A stretch of DNA of 64,000 nucleotides. Origin: Acanthochromis polyacanthus. Lineage: Eukaryota > Chordata > Actinopteri > Pomacentridae. The translations under genes and the position numbers were made by a program. The stretch covers positions 41,473,255-41,537,254 of the forward strand of contig NC_067118.1 in the NCBI RefSeq assembly GCF_021347895.1, in the 5' to 3' direction. Positions within the stretch are counted from its first letter, which is position 1. Each line of letters begins with the position of its first letter. Shown in pieces: positions 1-12,100 of this stretch. The notes under the pieces were generated by a model, which was not told where the DNA came from, did not search any database, and worked only from the letters and a program-made list of their open reading frames with translations.

Positions 1-577
1 TTTCTTGTTGTAAAAGACCACTGCGAATGAAAAGAGCTGCAGGTGTGAAGTCGTGTTCGTGACATTAAACGTGTTCACTTGTCGCCCCCTCGACTTTTTC
101 CAAACGGGATTATAGGCTGAGGAGATCTCATTGTTACATTTCAGTAATTTACAGTTCAATATTGCGGTTTTATTTGCGTTCATATGTGGACATGTGCGAT
201 TCCACTTGTTTCATTGTTATTTTTATTAAATGTGCTACACCGTGTGCTTAATCTTTATTGGCTAGCGCTGTGCACGTGGCACCGTGGCACGTCTGGTTTT
301 GCTTTTATCCACTGATCCATTATAGAAGTGGAGTTTTGTAGTTTCACGTGCTGTTTTAGGAAAAACTGTGCAGCAGTAAGTAGCAGACGTGCAGGAAAAT
401 CAAACCTAGATAACAGCACAGTGGAAATAGACAGTAGTGAAAATATGAATTTACACTTTTTGTTGTGCTTTTTGAGACGGGGTGCAGTATGCTAGTGCAT
501 GTTTATCTGTCTTTGGGGGGAAAATAGCACCTTTATCGAAGGTGTGCGGTGCTTGCTGATGTCATCACCAGCATGCA
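1..577. other. Unique noncoding DNA
   Basis: AT-rich, no open frame of note. It holds a CACGTG E-box at 273-278 within a short GTGGCAC duplication. I see no exon, repeat end or RNA gene here. Confidence 0.6.
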
Positions 578-582
578 TGTGT

Positions 583-615
<33 letters not shown>
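578..615. repeat. (TG)n microsatellite
   Basis: Short TG array with one TA-type interruption near its start. The reading frames across it are simple Val-Cys or His-Thr repeats and are not genes. Confidence 0.95.
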
Positions 616-617
<2 letters not shown>

Positions 618-3600
618 ATGAGGCAGGCTCTTCCCGTGTGGGCATCAGGGGACAAAGTAGTCTTTATGCAGTGTGCCGAGCTCCAAGGCAGAAACATTGT
701 CGAGCAGTAAAACATTCTGTAACTAAAACCACATGTTCCAGAGTGTACGACAGACAAACACAGGCAGCCTCTGCAGCTCCACATCAGGAGTTGGTGCCCT
801 ATCATCAGGGGCTCAGGGGCTCCGTTTTGACTCCAGTGCAACACTCTCGTTCAACATTGTGCATTTTATATGTATCAGGAAACTAAAATCAAGAACAGAT
901 TGCCCCTGACAAAAATGCTGCAACAGATGGATGTGTGAGTGAGGAGAACAAAGGCTTAGGTTTGGTTTGACACGTTTTAAGTACAAGCGAACATGTCATT
1001 TGCTGCTGAAAAGGTTTTACTTTTTGAATTAAAGATGTATTCCTTTATTCAGCAGCTGTTTAAGAAAATGTGCACCTTTCCTGGTTTGATTATCCTACAG
1101 TATAACATGTAGACACGTGTAGATTTAAAATGTCTCCCTGCCAGCAGCCAGTGGCTTGCAGACACTTTAAGAATATGTCAAACATAAATTGCCGCTTAGC
1201 CGTGGAAATACTGCATCAAGAACGGCATTATTGATCCACCTATTAGGTAAAATGGTTCTGCTAGTTTGTAGGCAAAAACACTTGACCGTATCTGGAACCA
1301 GATCAAGTGAGCAGGTAGAGTTTGGATGACATTTTTGCAATTTCTGAACATTTCCCCCTCAGCTAAACTAAAGTTGGTAATAGTAGTTTCATAAAGCCAG
1401 TGTGACCAAATACATTCTCGCAAAACTCCCGTGACACTTTTCCAGAGCGTCTGTGCGTGTTTAAACTTTTGTTTTGCTCTCCAAAACCCCAGCGGATGAG
1501 TGTTAACAGAGCTACAGTGTTAGCTTAATGGTGGCTGCCCTAATTATTGGAAAATTTGTCAGTTGCGGTGCTTTCCTTCATAAAACTGATGTGCAAGCGG
1601 GAGCTGCTGATTCACTGCCGTTCAGAGTTGTGTTTCCAACAAACTTTTACGGTTCCCTCACAGATCTCTTACTGAATGTACGCTGTGGTAATTAGCAAAT
1701 TGGCTGGAGTTTTCACTTGATCCGCTAACCTTCGCAAATCGTGGTTCTCTCTATGTTGAAATGCTTTAAACTGCTGCCGGCTCCCTAGGAGGTCAGCTCT
1801 AATTAAAGGGACAGTGTACCACATTAGCCATGCGTGGAGTCAAGCCAGTAACAGCGCTTAGATCCGTCAGCCCCCGAGGTTAAGGCTGAACCTTTGACCC
1901 AGACCCAGTGCCCCAACTTCCCTCTACCTTCTATTGCTTGCTGAAACTTTATGTAGCTTAGCTGAACGTCGGCTCGTTTTTACCTGAACTTGATGTCTCA
2001 TTTAGTCTTTTTCTGTTTGTGTTGCTCTTCTTGTCTCTCTCAAACCTGTAGTTTTTTGCATTTTTATGTCATTGTGTGGTTTGTGTGAGGTGATGTTAAT
2101 AGGGTACAGTACTAATTGAAAGAGAAAGATTACTTTTATACCTATGCATGCAGTTTGTAGGCTAATAAAAGTCACTAATTGTGATTTCGGTCTGTATGAC
2201 AAGATGTGTAGACGACATAATTTCTTCAGTCAAAATGCCCATGAACTTTCTCAGCCCGGGTCCAGTGTGATTAGTTTGTGATTGGTAATCTGTGTCTTTA
2301 ACCGTTTAGCTAAGACCCATAATGGTCTTTTGAAGTCCTGACGTTGTGTGTCAGGGGCCATGTTTGTGTTATTGCAGATCCTCTGAGAGCCCATTGTTTG
2401 AAGACCTCACAGGTTCCCACTAATCTAATTGGCCACGGATGTCCCAGCTCAGGACCTTTCTCCATGCTCTGGGGATTGACAGAGCTGTTCGGGTCTTGAA
2501 AAGTCACTTGTCCAAATACAGCCTTGTTTAATTACAGCAGGGGGATGCATGCATATCATCGCACACAATCCCCTCAAGCCCCATAAATGCCCAGTCTAAC
2601 TCCTTTCAGACTAGATATTCAACTCCACCTCCAAAAGAATCTCTATCCAAATAGGAACTGGATTTGGGTCTCGTCTCCTCCTTACTCCAAAGCCCTTAAG
2701 CACCCTTCACTTCTTCTCTGTTCACCTTCACGTTGCCAGTGACATACCTCCCAGCGGTTCTCCATCCAGTGTAAACACGTGGAGATTCTCCTATGCTATT
2801 ACTTACACTGTGCTTTACTGACCCTCCCCACATCTACCCCCCCCACAACCTCCTGTTCCCAGCCAATCCCTGACCACCTCAGCCTCCACCTCTATATTCC
2901 GAATTGCCAATCCCAATCTAATTTATGGAATATTTTGGAGGTAACAGTATACGGCGGCGGGGGAGATAACATCTCCAGGCCCCTGTGAAGGACAGGAACT
3001 CAGCAGTGTGTGCTTAATAACATAAACTGCTGAAAAAGGGCCCGGGCCGGTGCATTGGCAGAGGAGCAGGCCAGTGAGACGGATAGAGGGAGAGCAGAGA
3101 GAGGGGACCCAGTGTTCTGGGGTGGGGTGGGGGTAATTGAGACCATGTGAGCCTCCCCCAGTAGAGGGATTAGAGAAGAAACGGAACTCTCTTAGCCCCG
3201 AGATCGCTTTCAATTAGATGCGCCCAGAGCAAGGGTACCGAGGAGACAGGGAGGGTGAGAGACCAGCGTGGCCCAAAACGTCTGGGTGAAGGAGGGAGGA
3301 AAGGTGAAAGAGAAGTTAGGGTTGTGTTCCCACTTCCTCCTCTTCCTGCAAGTCACTGCCAAAGTCTGGGCTGCAAAGGGTCACGTCTGTGTGTCGCAGG
3401 GCAGAAGAACCAGAACGACAGCATCACTGCCAACCTCATTTTCCTGTTTTACATGGCATTCATCAGGGGAAAGTCGAATAAGGTAGCTTTCCCTTTCCAG
3501 TGATGCTCTGCCCTCAACTGTACGTTCTCATAATTGCGTTTACTGACTATTCTGGCCTCATATTAGCTAAACCAAACGCCGCCTTCTACAGGTACACTTA

Positions 3601-3714
3601 AAACCACATAATGCAGTCATCAGCTGACACGTGTACTTTTGTCATATTGGTCAGTAAATCCATTTGTTTCATTACATACACACAAAAATATTGCACATTT
3701 TAATTACTATAATG
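616..3714. other. Unique noncoding DNA, no gene recognised
   Basis: Unique sequence without a convincing exon. About 2640-2900 is pyrimidine-rich and 3230-3330 is purine-rich on the + strand. The open frames are short, mostly lack ATG starts and match no family I know. Confidence 0.55.
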
Positions 3715-4686
3715 CACTAGTGTTAAGCTTTTCTTAGTTCAGGGGCCACATTCAGCCCAATTTGATCTCAAGTGGGCCGGACCAGTGAAATCAGAGCATA
3801 GTAACCCGTGAATAACGACCACTCCAAATGTTTCCCTTTGCTTTAGTGCAAAAAAAAAAAAAAAAAAAAAAACACTCTGAAAATGTTCAAATCAAAGGAA
3901 TAGTTTTTTTTAAACAAAACATTATGAACAACCAGAAATTGCTGAAGAAAATTCAATTCAATTTCAACAATATTATGCCTCAATTTGTCATTTCCACATC
4001 AGAGTGTCTACAAAGGAACACAACATTTAGTCACAGCTATCTGGAACTGAACCATACAGTATTTTACTTTATGATAAAAACGACACAAGTCAGACAATAA
4101 AAAACAGGACAAAAATATTACAAAAATGAGACACAGAAATGGCAAAAAAAAAACAACAAGCAATATTGTATTTTACATTATGATCAAAACGACAAAAAAG
4201 ACAAAATATTACAAAATGAGACAAAACAAAAGTGAGAAACAAACGGACAAACGACACAAGCAAGAGACAAAAAGACAAAAACAGGACAAAAAAATGACGA
4301 AAACAAGAAACAAAGCGACAAAAAATAGACAAACAACACAAGCAAGACAAAAAGTAAACACAAAACAACAAAAACAAGAAACAAAACAACAAAAACACGA
4401 GGCAAATGACAAAAGTCAGACAAAATAAGACCAAAAACAAGACAAAATATTACAAAAATGAGATACAAAATGACAAAAGAACAGTGAGCAATACAATATT
4501 TAACTTTATGATCAAAACAGCTTGTCATGATTTAGAAATTATTTTAAATTTATAGTTTCACTAATTTACAATCTGCAGTTAATATCTTCTCTGTCATTTT
4601 TGCTCTTCACTGAAATGTCCCCTGAGCCGGATTGGACCCTCTGGAGGTCTGGTTTTGGCCCGCGGCCCGCATGTTCCACACCCCTG
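3715..4686 (+). mobile_element. Nonautonomous hAT element, GACAAAA-rich family, copy 1
   Basis: The right end reads CACACCCCTG, which is the reverse of the hAT-type terminus CAGGGGTGTC. The left end at 3715 is a decayed version of the same terminus, followed by the family signature GGGGCCACATTCAGCCCAAT. The flanks carry an imperfect 8-bp duplication, CTATAATG at 3707-3714 and CCCTAATG at 4687-4694 (6 of 8 match), as expected for hAT. From about 4075 to 4500 the interior is a degenerate tandem array of GACAAAA, GAGACAAA and ACAAGCAAGAC units, almost free of T on this strand. The right part holds CGCGGCCCGC, a GC-rich block shared with the other copies. There is no transposase; the hydrophobic minus-strand frames are artefacts of the A-rich array. 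Copies 2 to 4 are at 20610, 59896 and 63509. Confidence 0.8.
3850..3872 (+). repeat. Poly-A tract inside hAT copy 1
   Basis: A run of 23 A within the left half of the element. Copy 3 shows CAAAAAG at the equivalent place, so the run expanded in this copy. Confidence 0.9.
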
Positions 4687-6197
4687 CCCTAATGTTCCTG
4701 ATGCTTTTCACTTTTTATTTTTTGCAAAACAGGAATTGCAACCCACAATGTGCAGCACAAATGTAGGGTGAAGCTTGAGGAGCTGGCTCGTCAAATGAGC
4801 AGCTTTCAGTGTTTGCTTGAATTCTGGATACAAAGCCTGGTGTCACGGTGGCATCAGCGATAATCGGAGATGGCACACTCACACTGAGGCGGGTTTTCAG
4901 TGCCAGTTTCATCACGTCGCTTCAAGTTTGAACACCTGGAGCAGAACAGATGTAACTCTTGCAGGCAACTTCAACTTTTAAGGCGTGACACTTGCGTGTG
5001 TGACAACCGCTGGGCTGGCTGCCCGCTGCACACACCGAAGGTTTAACCTCAGTGTGTTCTGCAGCCGTAAATTGTCTGCATAATGACCTGGAGCTGGCCC
5101 TTTTTAACATCATAGCTGCCATACATCAGTACTGATGTGTTGTGAATGTTACAAACATACATGCCTTGTCTGTCTCTGGTTTGCTCAGTGCCCCTGCTGA
5201 CTGACGTTTTTCACAGCGTATTACCAAACTGAGGAGGTCGAATTAAAAAGGTCGTACATGGAAATTGTGAAAGAAATTAGATGTGATTAGTGTCTGAACT
5301 AAAAACAAAATGCTTGAGGCAGTTGGAACAATTCAGCAGTTCACAACTGAAGATGGTCAGAAAGCAAAGTAAAAATGTGAGCCTGTAGAATGATGTGTGG
5401 CCACCTCGAAGAAAATATCCATCACAGTGCAAATTAAGTTACGTCTCGATGACTGGTGAGCAACTTGGAAAAGTATATACTGGGAGATGGGAGAGATTTA
5501 TTTAGCTTTTCTTTAACTTTTGCTGAAGTCTTGGCTAATGAAATGACAAAATGTTAACAAATGCATGCATATACATAAAGTATACATACAGTATAAATGC
5601 ATTTGAAATCAGATAATATAAGTCCTCTAAATTTAGTTAATGAGTATAAAACCCCACATATGTTGTAAATGGAGTCTTACAAGGCATCACTTTTTTCCAT
5701 GTCTTGCCAGAGTTCTGGCGTTTTTGTATGAAATTCCACTTCAGCCCCTCCTTTTTTTTGCCCAACCATGGAAAAGCCCTGATTGTTTAGAATCTGATGT
5801 TTATTTTCACAGTGTCTGAATGTTTTAGAGAAAACCCATCGTCGTAAAAGACTGACAGGTCAGAATCTATATGTTATGCTTTCAGCATCATTTAGCTGGG
5901 ACTGAGGGGTTTATATGCATACAGTCTCATTCCTCCTGTCTAATTTAAAAGCAGCCTCCTTTGGGCATTTCTATATAATTTTCCAAAGGTCATAAACTCT
6001 CACTATGCTTGACCAAGTGTTGCTACACTAAGAGGCTCAGATAGCTGGAATCACTGCTTTAAAAGATGTTGGTGACACCTGGAGGTTTTAGCTATTAAAT
6101 ATAGAACTGTGTGTTTCTGTTTGAATTATTAAATTATGTTTCTTTACCAACGTCATCTGTATAATCAGAATAATGTGACAAAGTCCCCGAGCCTGGT
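4687..6197. other. Unique noncoding DNA
   Basis: AT-rich unique sequence with no recognisable exon or repeat end. 5560-5650 is rich in TATACATA-like words. Confidence 0.55.
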
Positions 6198-6743
6198 CCG
6201 TTAAGCTTCAGTGTCCCGCCCCCGGGACGCTTTGAGATCCGCATAAGCATTTCCTTAAATGTCTGAAGCTGCAAACGCGATTATACAAACATTATATGCC
6301 GATGGAAAGCTTAGATTCTCATGAATCCGCCGGTATAAACCACTTTCAGATGTGATTACCACAGCGGGTGAGAAAAACACATTTGTCCGACAAACAACGA
6401 ATATCCATCCATCCGTTCTCTGTACACGGCTTCAACGTACACAGCGCGACTCACATTTCCGGGTTCATTATTACACACAGATGAAAATATTCCGCAAAAA
6501 ACGGCCATAATCCAACCTTGGACATCCAGACAACACAAGCCAGTAAACTATTTTGTCCAAAACATGTCTTGAAGTCGGTATAAAATCCCCGAATCGGTCA
6601 TTTTCAAGGAAATGCACCTCGCGATGCCCGTCCAATATTCCCTGTATTTCTCGTCATATTTTTATTTACAAATAAAATATTAGCGATTTTTTTTTTTTTT
6701 TTTTTGTACTGAAAATGGCTGGAATTGACTGCAGCTTAAAGGG
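6198..6743 (+). mobile_element. piggyBac-like MITE, copy A
   Basis: About 546 bp, closely similar along its length to 35677-36215 and to the reverse of 41643-42175. The right end is CTGCAGCTTAAAGGG and the left end CCGTTAAGCTTCAGTG; the other copies show that the ends are CCC...GGG inverted repeats meeting TTAA, the piggyBac target. Here the flanking TTAA is decayed (CTAC on the right). A palindromic motif, GTCCCG-CCCC-CGGGAC, sits at 6213-6228, 15 nt inside the left end. A poly-T run at 6687-6705 precedes the right end. A minus-strand frame near 6356-6538 is shared by all copies but starts with TTG and resembles no protein I know. The superfamily assignment is inferred from the ends. Confidence 0.7.
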
Positions 6744-7216
6744 CTACCCATTTAAAATAGCCACGTGTGTTACTTTGACTAACAACTAATGGATAAGTCA
6801 TTGTTTTACTCAGTGGCAGTTTGACAGTGCAGCTTCAGCGGCCTCATCTGATTGGCTTATTGTATTTCTACTTTAAGATGTCTTCTTGCTAATAGATGGA
6901 CTCGCCTCTTTGTGTTGGAGTAAATGTCTAATTGCAGTTTTTCTGGCACGTGTTGCTATTGAGATTTGGTTTGCAATATGTATATATTTTTTACAGTCAA
7001 GCTTCAGTTCAGTATTCACAGTATCGCTGATCTAAAACACGTGACTGAGTATTACCATGAGACACCATCCGAAGCATGACCGTCACAAAAAGACGAGGGC
7101 ATCGATCCGACAGTTCAAACCTTTGGTCAGACACGCTGCAGAATGTATGAGGTGTGGCTGTTTAATGATGACACTGGGTTTATGTCAGTCAAGCCACACA
7201 CCTGAATCTTGTAGTA
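6744..7216. other. Unique noncoding DNA
   Basis: No gene or repeat end recognised between the piggyBac-like element and the Tc1-type palindrome. Confidence 0.55.
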
Positions 7217-7298
7217 TACACCCCCTGCCAAAAGTTTTAGGACGCTTTCCCATTCAAATGAATGAGAAAGTGTCCTAAAACTTTTGACAGGGGGTGTA
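7217..7298. mobile_element. 82-bp Tc1/mariner-type palindrome
   Basis: Two arms of about 38 bp face each other with a loop of about 4 nt. The arms begin CACCCCCTGYCAAAAGTTTT, a Tc1-like terminus, and are flanked by TA on both sides (7217-7218 and 7297-7298). The arms differ at only a few positions. This is all that remains of a Tc1-like element, or an independent minimal MITE made only of its inverted repeats. Confidence 0.75.
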
Positions 7299-8617
7299 CA
7301 TCGAGGCAAACATAAACAACCAATAAAAGTTTCTATTTGCTACAATTATTCATTATTTAACAGTCACACCTTTTATATATATCATGAATTGTAGCCTTTT
7401 CAGTCTGAGAATTGTATTGTTTCAAATTGTGATTTCAATTATTAATAGATTAATTGTGCAGGTTTGTTGTACAATATCAGCAGATTAGCCACAACAACAG
7501 ACTTTTTAGAATGGCAGTAATGTGGAGAAAAAACTTCAGTCAACACGTGCCAGCCACCTCCCTGTGCCCTTATATTTTTGTTCTGTAAATATTAACCAGC
7601 CCAAAGCAAAAATAGGAAAAACACTGACTGTGAAGAACCAAATTGTCACACCATATAAACACACGTTTTTAGTATTTAGCATTTAAACATCACATGTGGA
7701 GTGTAAGTTACACTGAGTTTATATTTCCCTTCCTGAGCTCAAAGGACAGACTGAGCTCTGAGTGTACCGGGTTAAAGGCCAGAGTCATTGTCAGCCCCTA
7801 TGAGGTAATTATGTGTTTGTGTTTATAGCGCGTTGACTCCCCACTCTGTCTCTCTTCTGCACTCCATCTTTCTGCCTGACTCCCTCTCCTCCTCCCCCTC
7901 CTCTCCCTTTCTTCCTCTCTGTTCTTTGCACAAGTCATCTCCCTCTGGGAAGAGGTGCCTGAGATGTTGGTTCAGCCATACATCTCTGTCAAAATCTCTA
8001 TGAATAAATTAACCTTTTAAAGATTAGTCTACCCTAATACCTCAGGGTTTTTTAAACAGAAGAGCGGAGCCCCAACAGCCCCCACCCGTTCTACGCCAAG
8101 CCTCACCAACTTGGTGTTGATGCTGGAACGAGAACTTTTAAAGGCAAAGACGGATTTTTTCTTCTTGCTTGCTATAAACAACAATGGATTACAATGCTGT
8201 TATTTTTAAGACAATCCCCTTTTTAAAAAAAAATTTTTGATTCATTTTAAAGATTTGTAATCATGCTTTTCTGTAGAGACCTGTCTACTAAAAATTCTGC
8301 TCCTGTACAACTAAATCGCTTTAGCAGTTGTGTTTGGAGGGAAATGTGTGGTCTCATGGATTCCATTTGTTTGTGACGTATAAAAAAGTTTCTAATCAAC
8401 ATATCTTTGACTCCTTTTCAGCCCACCAAACATATATAAGATGGTGCAGATTTGTCATCCTGGTAGCCCAGAAAATACAACAGAAGTTTCAAACATTTTG
8501 ATATTTTTTTTGATATTTTCCTAAACCTAACCAGGTAGTGTGATGCCTAAACTTAGTTAAGCTTTTAACATGTAGTTTATGTTGTAGAAAGGTTTATTTA
8601 ATCCCAAATTTTTCACA
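7299..8617. other. Unique noncoding DNA
   Basis: AT-rich. A pyrimidine-rich tract lies at 7845-7925. The sequence TTAGTCTACCCTAAT near 8020 resembles the end of the foldback element at 21868, but I see no matching inverted partner. No exon recognised. Confidence 0.5.
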
Positions 8618-8625
8618 GACTGAAC

Positions 8626-9136
8626 TAGGGCTGGACCCGAATATCCGAATATTCGTTTGCTACGGTGGTATCCGGATGTTAATTTTGGTATCCGGATATT
8701 CTCCCACCCCCGATCGGACGTTACCGGACGGAAAGAATATGCGGCGTTACTGTCTTCCCTCCGCCCCACATCGGCTCATCTCGTCGTGTGATCACATAAA
8801 CATATACACATATGTCTATGTGATCACCCCCTCCTCCCCCCAGACGAAAATATTCGTAGCTCGTCTCTTCCCTTCGCGTTCGGCCCACTTCAACTCATCC
8901 ATTCGTGTTTTTTACCACCACCCGAATGACCGGATTGCTGCCGACTCTGACGTCACGCTTCACTTCGTTGCATAAACACAAGACAAGATGCGGAAGATCT
9001 CCGCTGTTTGGAGATTCTTCAGTTTAACTGAAGACAAAACGAAGGCAAAATTTGGAATCGGGAGACCAGACGAACGGATCTGAATAATAGGGCCCGAATA
9101 TTCGGAGGTCAGAAACCACTATTCGGGCCAGCCCTA
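8626..9136 (+). mobile_element. hAT MITE family G, copy 1, with BED-transposase leader
   Basis: The ends are TAGGGCTGG...CCAGCCCTA, flanked by a perfect 8-bp duplication GACTGAAC (8618-8625 and 9137-9144), which marks hAT transposition. GAATATTCG-type palindromes recur near both ends. An internal hairpin lies at 8789-8826 (arms TGATCACATA/TATGTGATCA with inner CATAT/ATATG). A perfect CRE, TGACGTCA, is at 8948-8955. The ATG at 8988 opens a frame encoding SAVWRFFSLTEDKTKAK, which resembles the start of a BED zinc finger in hAT transposases, and it stops after about 31 codons. A CTTCAGTTTAACTGAAG palindrome overlaps this frame (9017-9033). The element is therefore a deletion derivative of an autonomous BED-finger hAT. 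Confidence 0.85.
8948..8955. promoter_or_regulatory. CRE-like site in family G copy 1
   Basis: Perfect TGACGTCA, 32 nt before the transposase-leader ATG. It is conserved at the same place in the copies at 26740, 28863, 33709 and 42662. It is probably part of the old transposase promoter; activity is inferred, not shown. Confidence 0.5.
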
Positions 9137-9144
9137 GACTGAAC

Positions 9145-12100
9145 TTGGCAGTTTTAGTGCCAAACTCTACTTGAAGAGCGAGGAAAAAGGAGACCTACAT
9201 TTAAGAATAATGCTCCCGAGGTCAAAGTCTTGTGTCCGACTCATGATCTAGTATTTAAACTTAGCCCTGTATGTTGAGTGTCATACAGAATGCATTAGTT
9301 GTTTGATTTTAAAAATGTTCATCTATTACGACTTTGGTTCTGACAGAATTTTAATCATCGTGATGGATCGAACCACATTGTTTTGCGAGCTTCACTGAAA
9401 TGTCCAGCAGATTTATGATCAGTCTGTGAATAAATGTCTACTTTATCAACATTTTTTTTTAACTTTAATTAAGTCTGAAGATTAACCTGCTCATCTCTGC
9501 AACACATAATGAATATTCACACTAAGTTCACACTTTTAGTATAACTATTACTATCATTTCTTTCTTTTATTCCTAACTATATTGACTTTGGAAAACTTTA
9601 GAATCGATCTAATCGCTTTGTGTTTTGGAAGTTTTCTTTTAATAAATGATGGTCGAAATGGCAAATCACAAAACAGCTATACGCTCAAGCTGAACTGTCT
9701 CCTGTGAAAGAAAATTAATAAGATAAAAATATGCAAAATTATAAGAATGGCACAGTGGTGTGGGACTCTTTCCTTTCTTGCTGTCATCCAGGTGTTAATT
9801 AATGTTAATAAAGTAATTGCACCCTGCCAAAGTGTAATAAGTTCATTACTGATAACATTAGAAATGAAAAAGCATGCGAGTTTCTTTGGCATAAATACCG
9901 CACATTTATCATTACCGTTTTTGGCAAGTTGGTCAGGTTACTTAAAACTTACATTACTTTGCTGTACCTAACCCTGTCTGCTGTAGGACGACACATCAGC
10001 ACCTCACTGGCTGAAAACGATACTGCTGTGTGTTATTTCAAAATGAGAAGAATCAGATTTTATAGACAATTTAAACCTTTCAGCTGCACAAATTTAAATA
10101 TGTTTCCTGCAATCTTTTTCAACACAGCTCTGGGAGAAAGCCCAGTAATTTTTGTTGTTGCTTTACATAAAAACGTCTCCTCAGGAACTGGAGTAAGATT
10201 ACGCCAAAAGCAGGGAGCATTTGGATCAGACTCCCTCCAGCGTTTTTTTTTTTTTTTTGTCAGAGGCTGGAGGTATTTAGATGGTGAGCAGCACCTGGAG
10301 AAGCTCCAAGCACCCATAGGCACTCTCAGGTCTGCTTTAAACCAGGCATGTCGATTCCCCAACATTCTGAAGTTCTGGACAGATTTGTTGCATTTTTGAC
10401 TGGGACTCAACCGCGGACAATATTTACTACTTCCACTGGAGAACAAGACATTTTGTCATTGTTTTGGAAACGTGAAAAAGTGTGCCTTGCAGAAGGGCAT
10501 ATATTTTTTTAACAACCAAACATAACAGTGGTCTCTTGTTGGCAATCGGGCCAGACCTATCCACCTTGGTTTTTCAAACAAATCAGGGTAATTATGAAGA
10601 ACAGGTTTTAGGTTGAAATTCCTTGGAAAATAAACCATTTTTGACTGAGAGAATATGACATGTATTGGCTATGTCACTGGTTTTGGGTTTCACTCTCAGG
10701 GCAAGCAGAGGCGTCTCCTGGACTTCCTGAGCTCTAACTTGTGCCAACTCATGTACTGGAGAACTGCAGGTCCCCTCCTCCTCGATTTTGGGTGGGGAGG
10801 TGAGATGAGGAAGGGAGGGGGGGTCAACGAGAAAGAGATGAAGGACAAGAGTTTCTCCATTCCACCAGTCCTGCTGGTCCTCAGTCTCCCCTGTTCGACC
10901 TCATCACTCAATCTTCGTTTAGCCCCTGACATGTTTTAGCCAAGCACTCCTGAGCTAATTTATGTCTGCAAAGACAAGCTTGGCAAAGGGGAGCTTCCAG
11001 TAAAAGGCCACTGCCTGAGCCATTGACCCACACTGCGGCAAAGTGGCTAATTTAATTTCTTTTAGATGGGAGAAGGAAGCGGTAATGTCTCTATTACCAC
11101 GAAGGGGGGGAGAGAAAAAATCTGCCATCTTGGAAAATTCTGGGTTCCACAGATGTTCTCCTGGTTGAGGTTTTTTTTTTTTTTTTGCTGCCCCATACGG
11201 ACAACTTTTGACGAGAGTCGAGGGGTTCTGTTAACCTTTGCTAAGGAACCTGCAACGGTTGACAACATGTGGCTCCCTAATACACGAAAGACATCCTCTT
11301 ATAGCAGAAAGGCCGACGCTGCAGAACACCGCCCAATTATCTTCGCTGGCCTCCAGACAGGTCTACAGTGCCCTTGAGATTTATGGCCTGAATTCCCACG
11401 TCTAATGGTGAAGTAGAAGTTATTAACTTTTCAAAGTGAGTCTGTCTCCCGTAGCCGTGCACCCATGTCCCCCTCCATTTTTGTGTCTGCACAAGTTTAG
11501 TTTAACTGCCTGATTAACAATGCCTACAGCTGCTCTACCAAACAGGAGACTTGATTTTATTGCTGCATTTTCCAAGCAGCTGATGGGGGTTATATGATCA
11601 CACTATTAGTCAATATCAATCAAATGTTGAGCCTGTGAGATCAATTATTGCCTTGTATCTGGCTCTCGTTGGTTTTAATATGAGGCGGGAGACAATTTCT
11701 GCCTTTTCTCAGTAGGAGGCTCCAGAGATCACAGAATGCCTCTGACTGAGCCGAATAGCACAGCCCATCTTTTGGTCTGTTGCCCTGCCCCTACGCTGCT
11801 GGACCCCTAGCAGCAGCAGCAGCAGCAACAGTCCACATATGGAAATGCTTGATTTGATATAGTGTCATTTTACTTTGCAGAAATGAGTATATGCATGTTC
11901 TCCCCCTTTCTGCAACCCGCCACCACTATAAGACATGGAGGGGGAAATATGATCCACGCTTACTACCAGTGCTGTTAAAAAAAAAAAAGCAGGCTTCTTA
12001 TTAAGTGGTTATCTACTGACATAAAGACACTACAGAGTGGGACTTTATGTATCTGACAAGAGGACGTAATAGAGTATCTCCTGTAAAGCCTACATACAGG

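Noticed and set aside
4090..4528. Hydrophobic Phe/Leu/Cys-rich minus-strand frames over 100 codons (also 20597-20952 and 60211-60616)
   Set aside because: They are the complement of A-rich GACAAAA arrays, so TTT and TGT codons give Phe, Cys and Leu by composition. They occur only inside the hAT arrays and have no domain.
6356..6538. Shared minus-strand frame in the piggyBac-like MITEs (also 35826-36017 and, on +, 41806-42015), containing GWIMAVFCGIFSSVCNNEPG
   Set aside because: It is open in all three copies because their DNA is nearly identical. It begins at TTG in copy A, resembles no transposase, and the ends of the frame differ among copies. Substitution-rate testing over many copies could reopen this.
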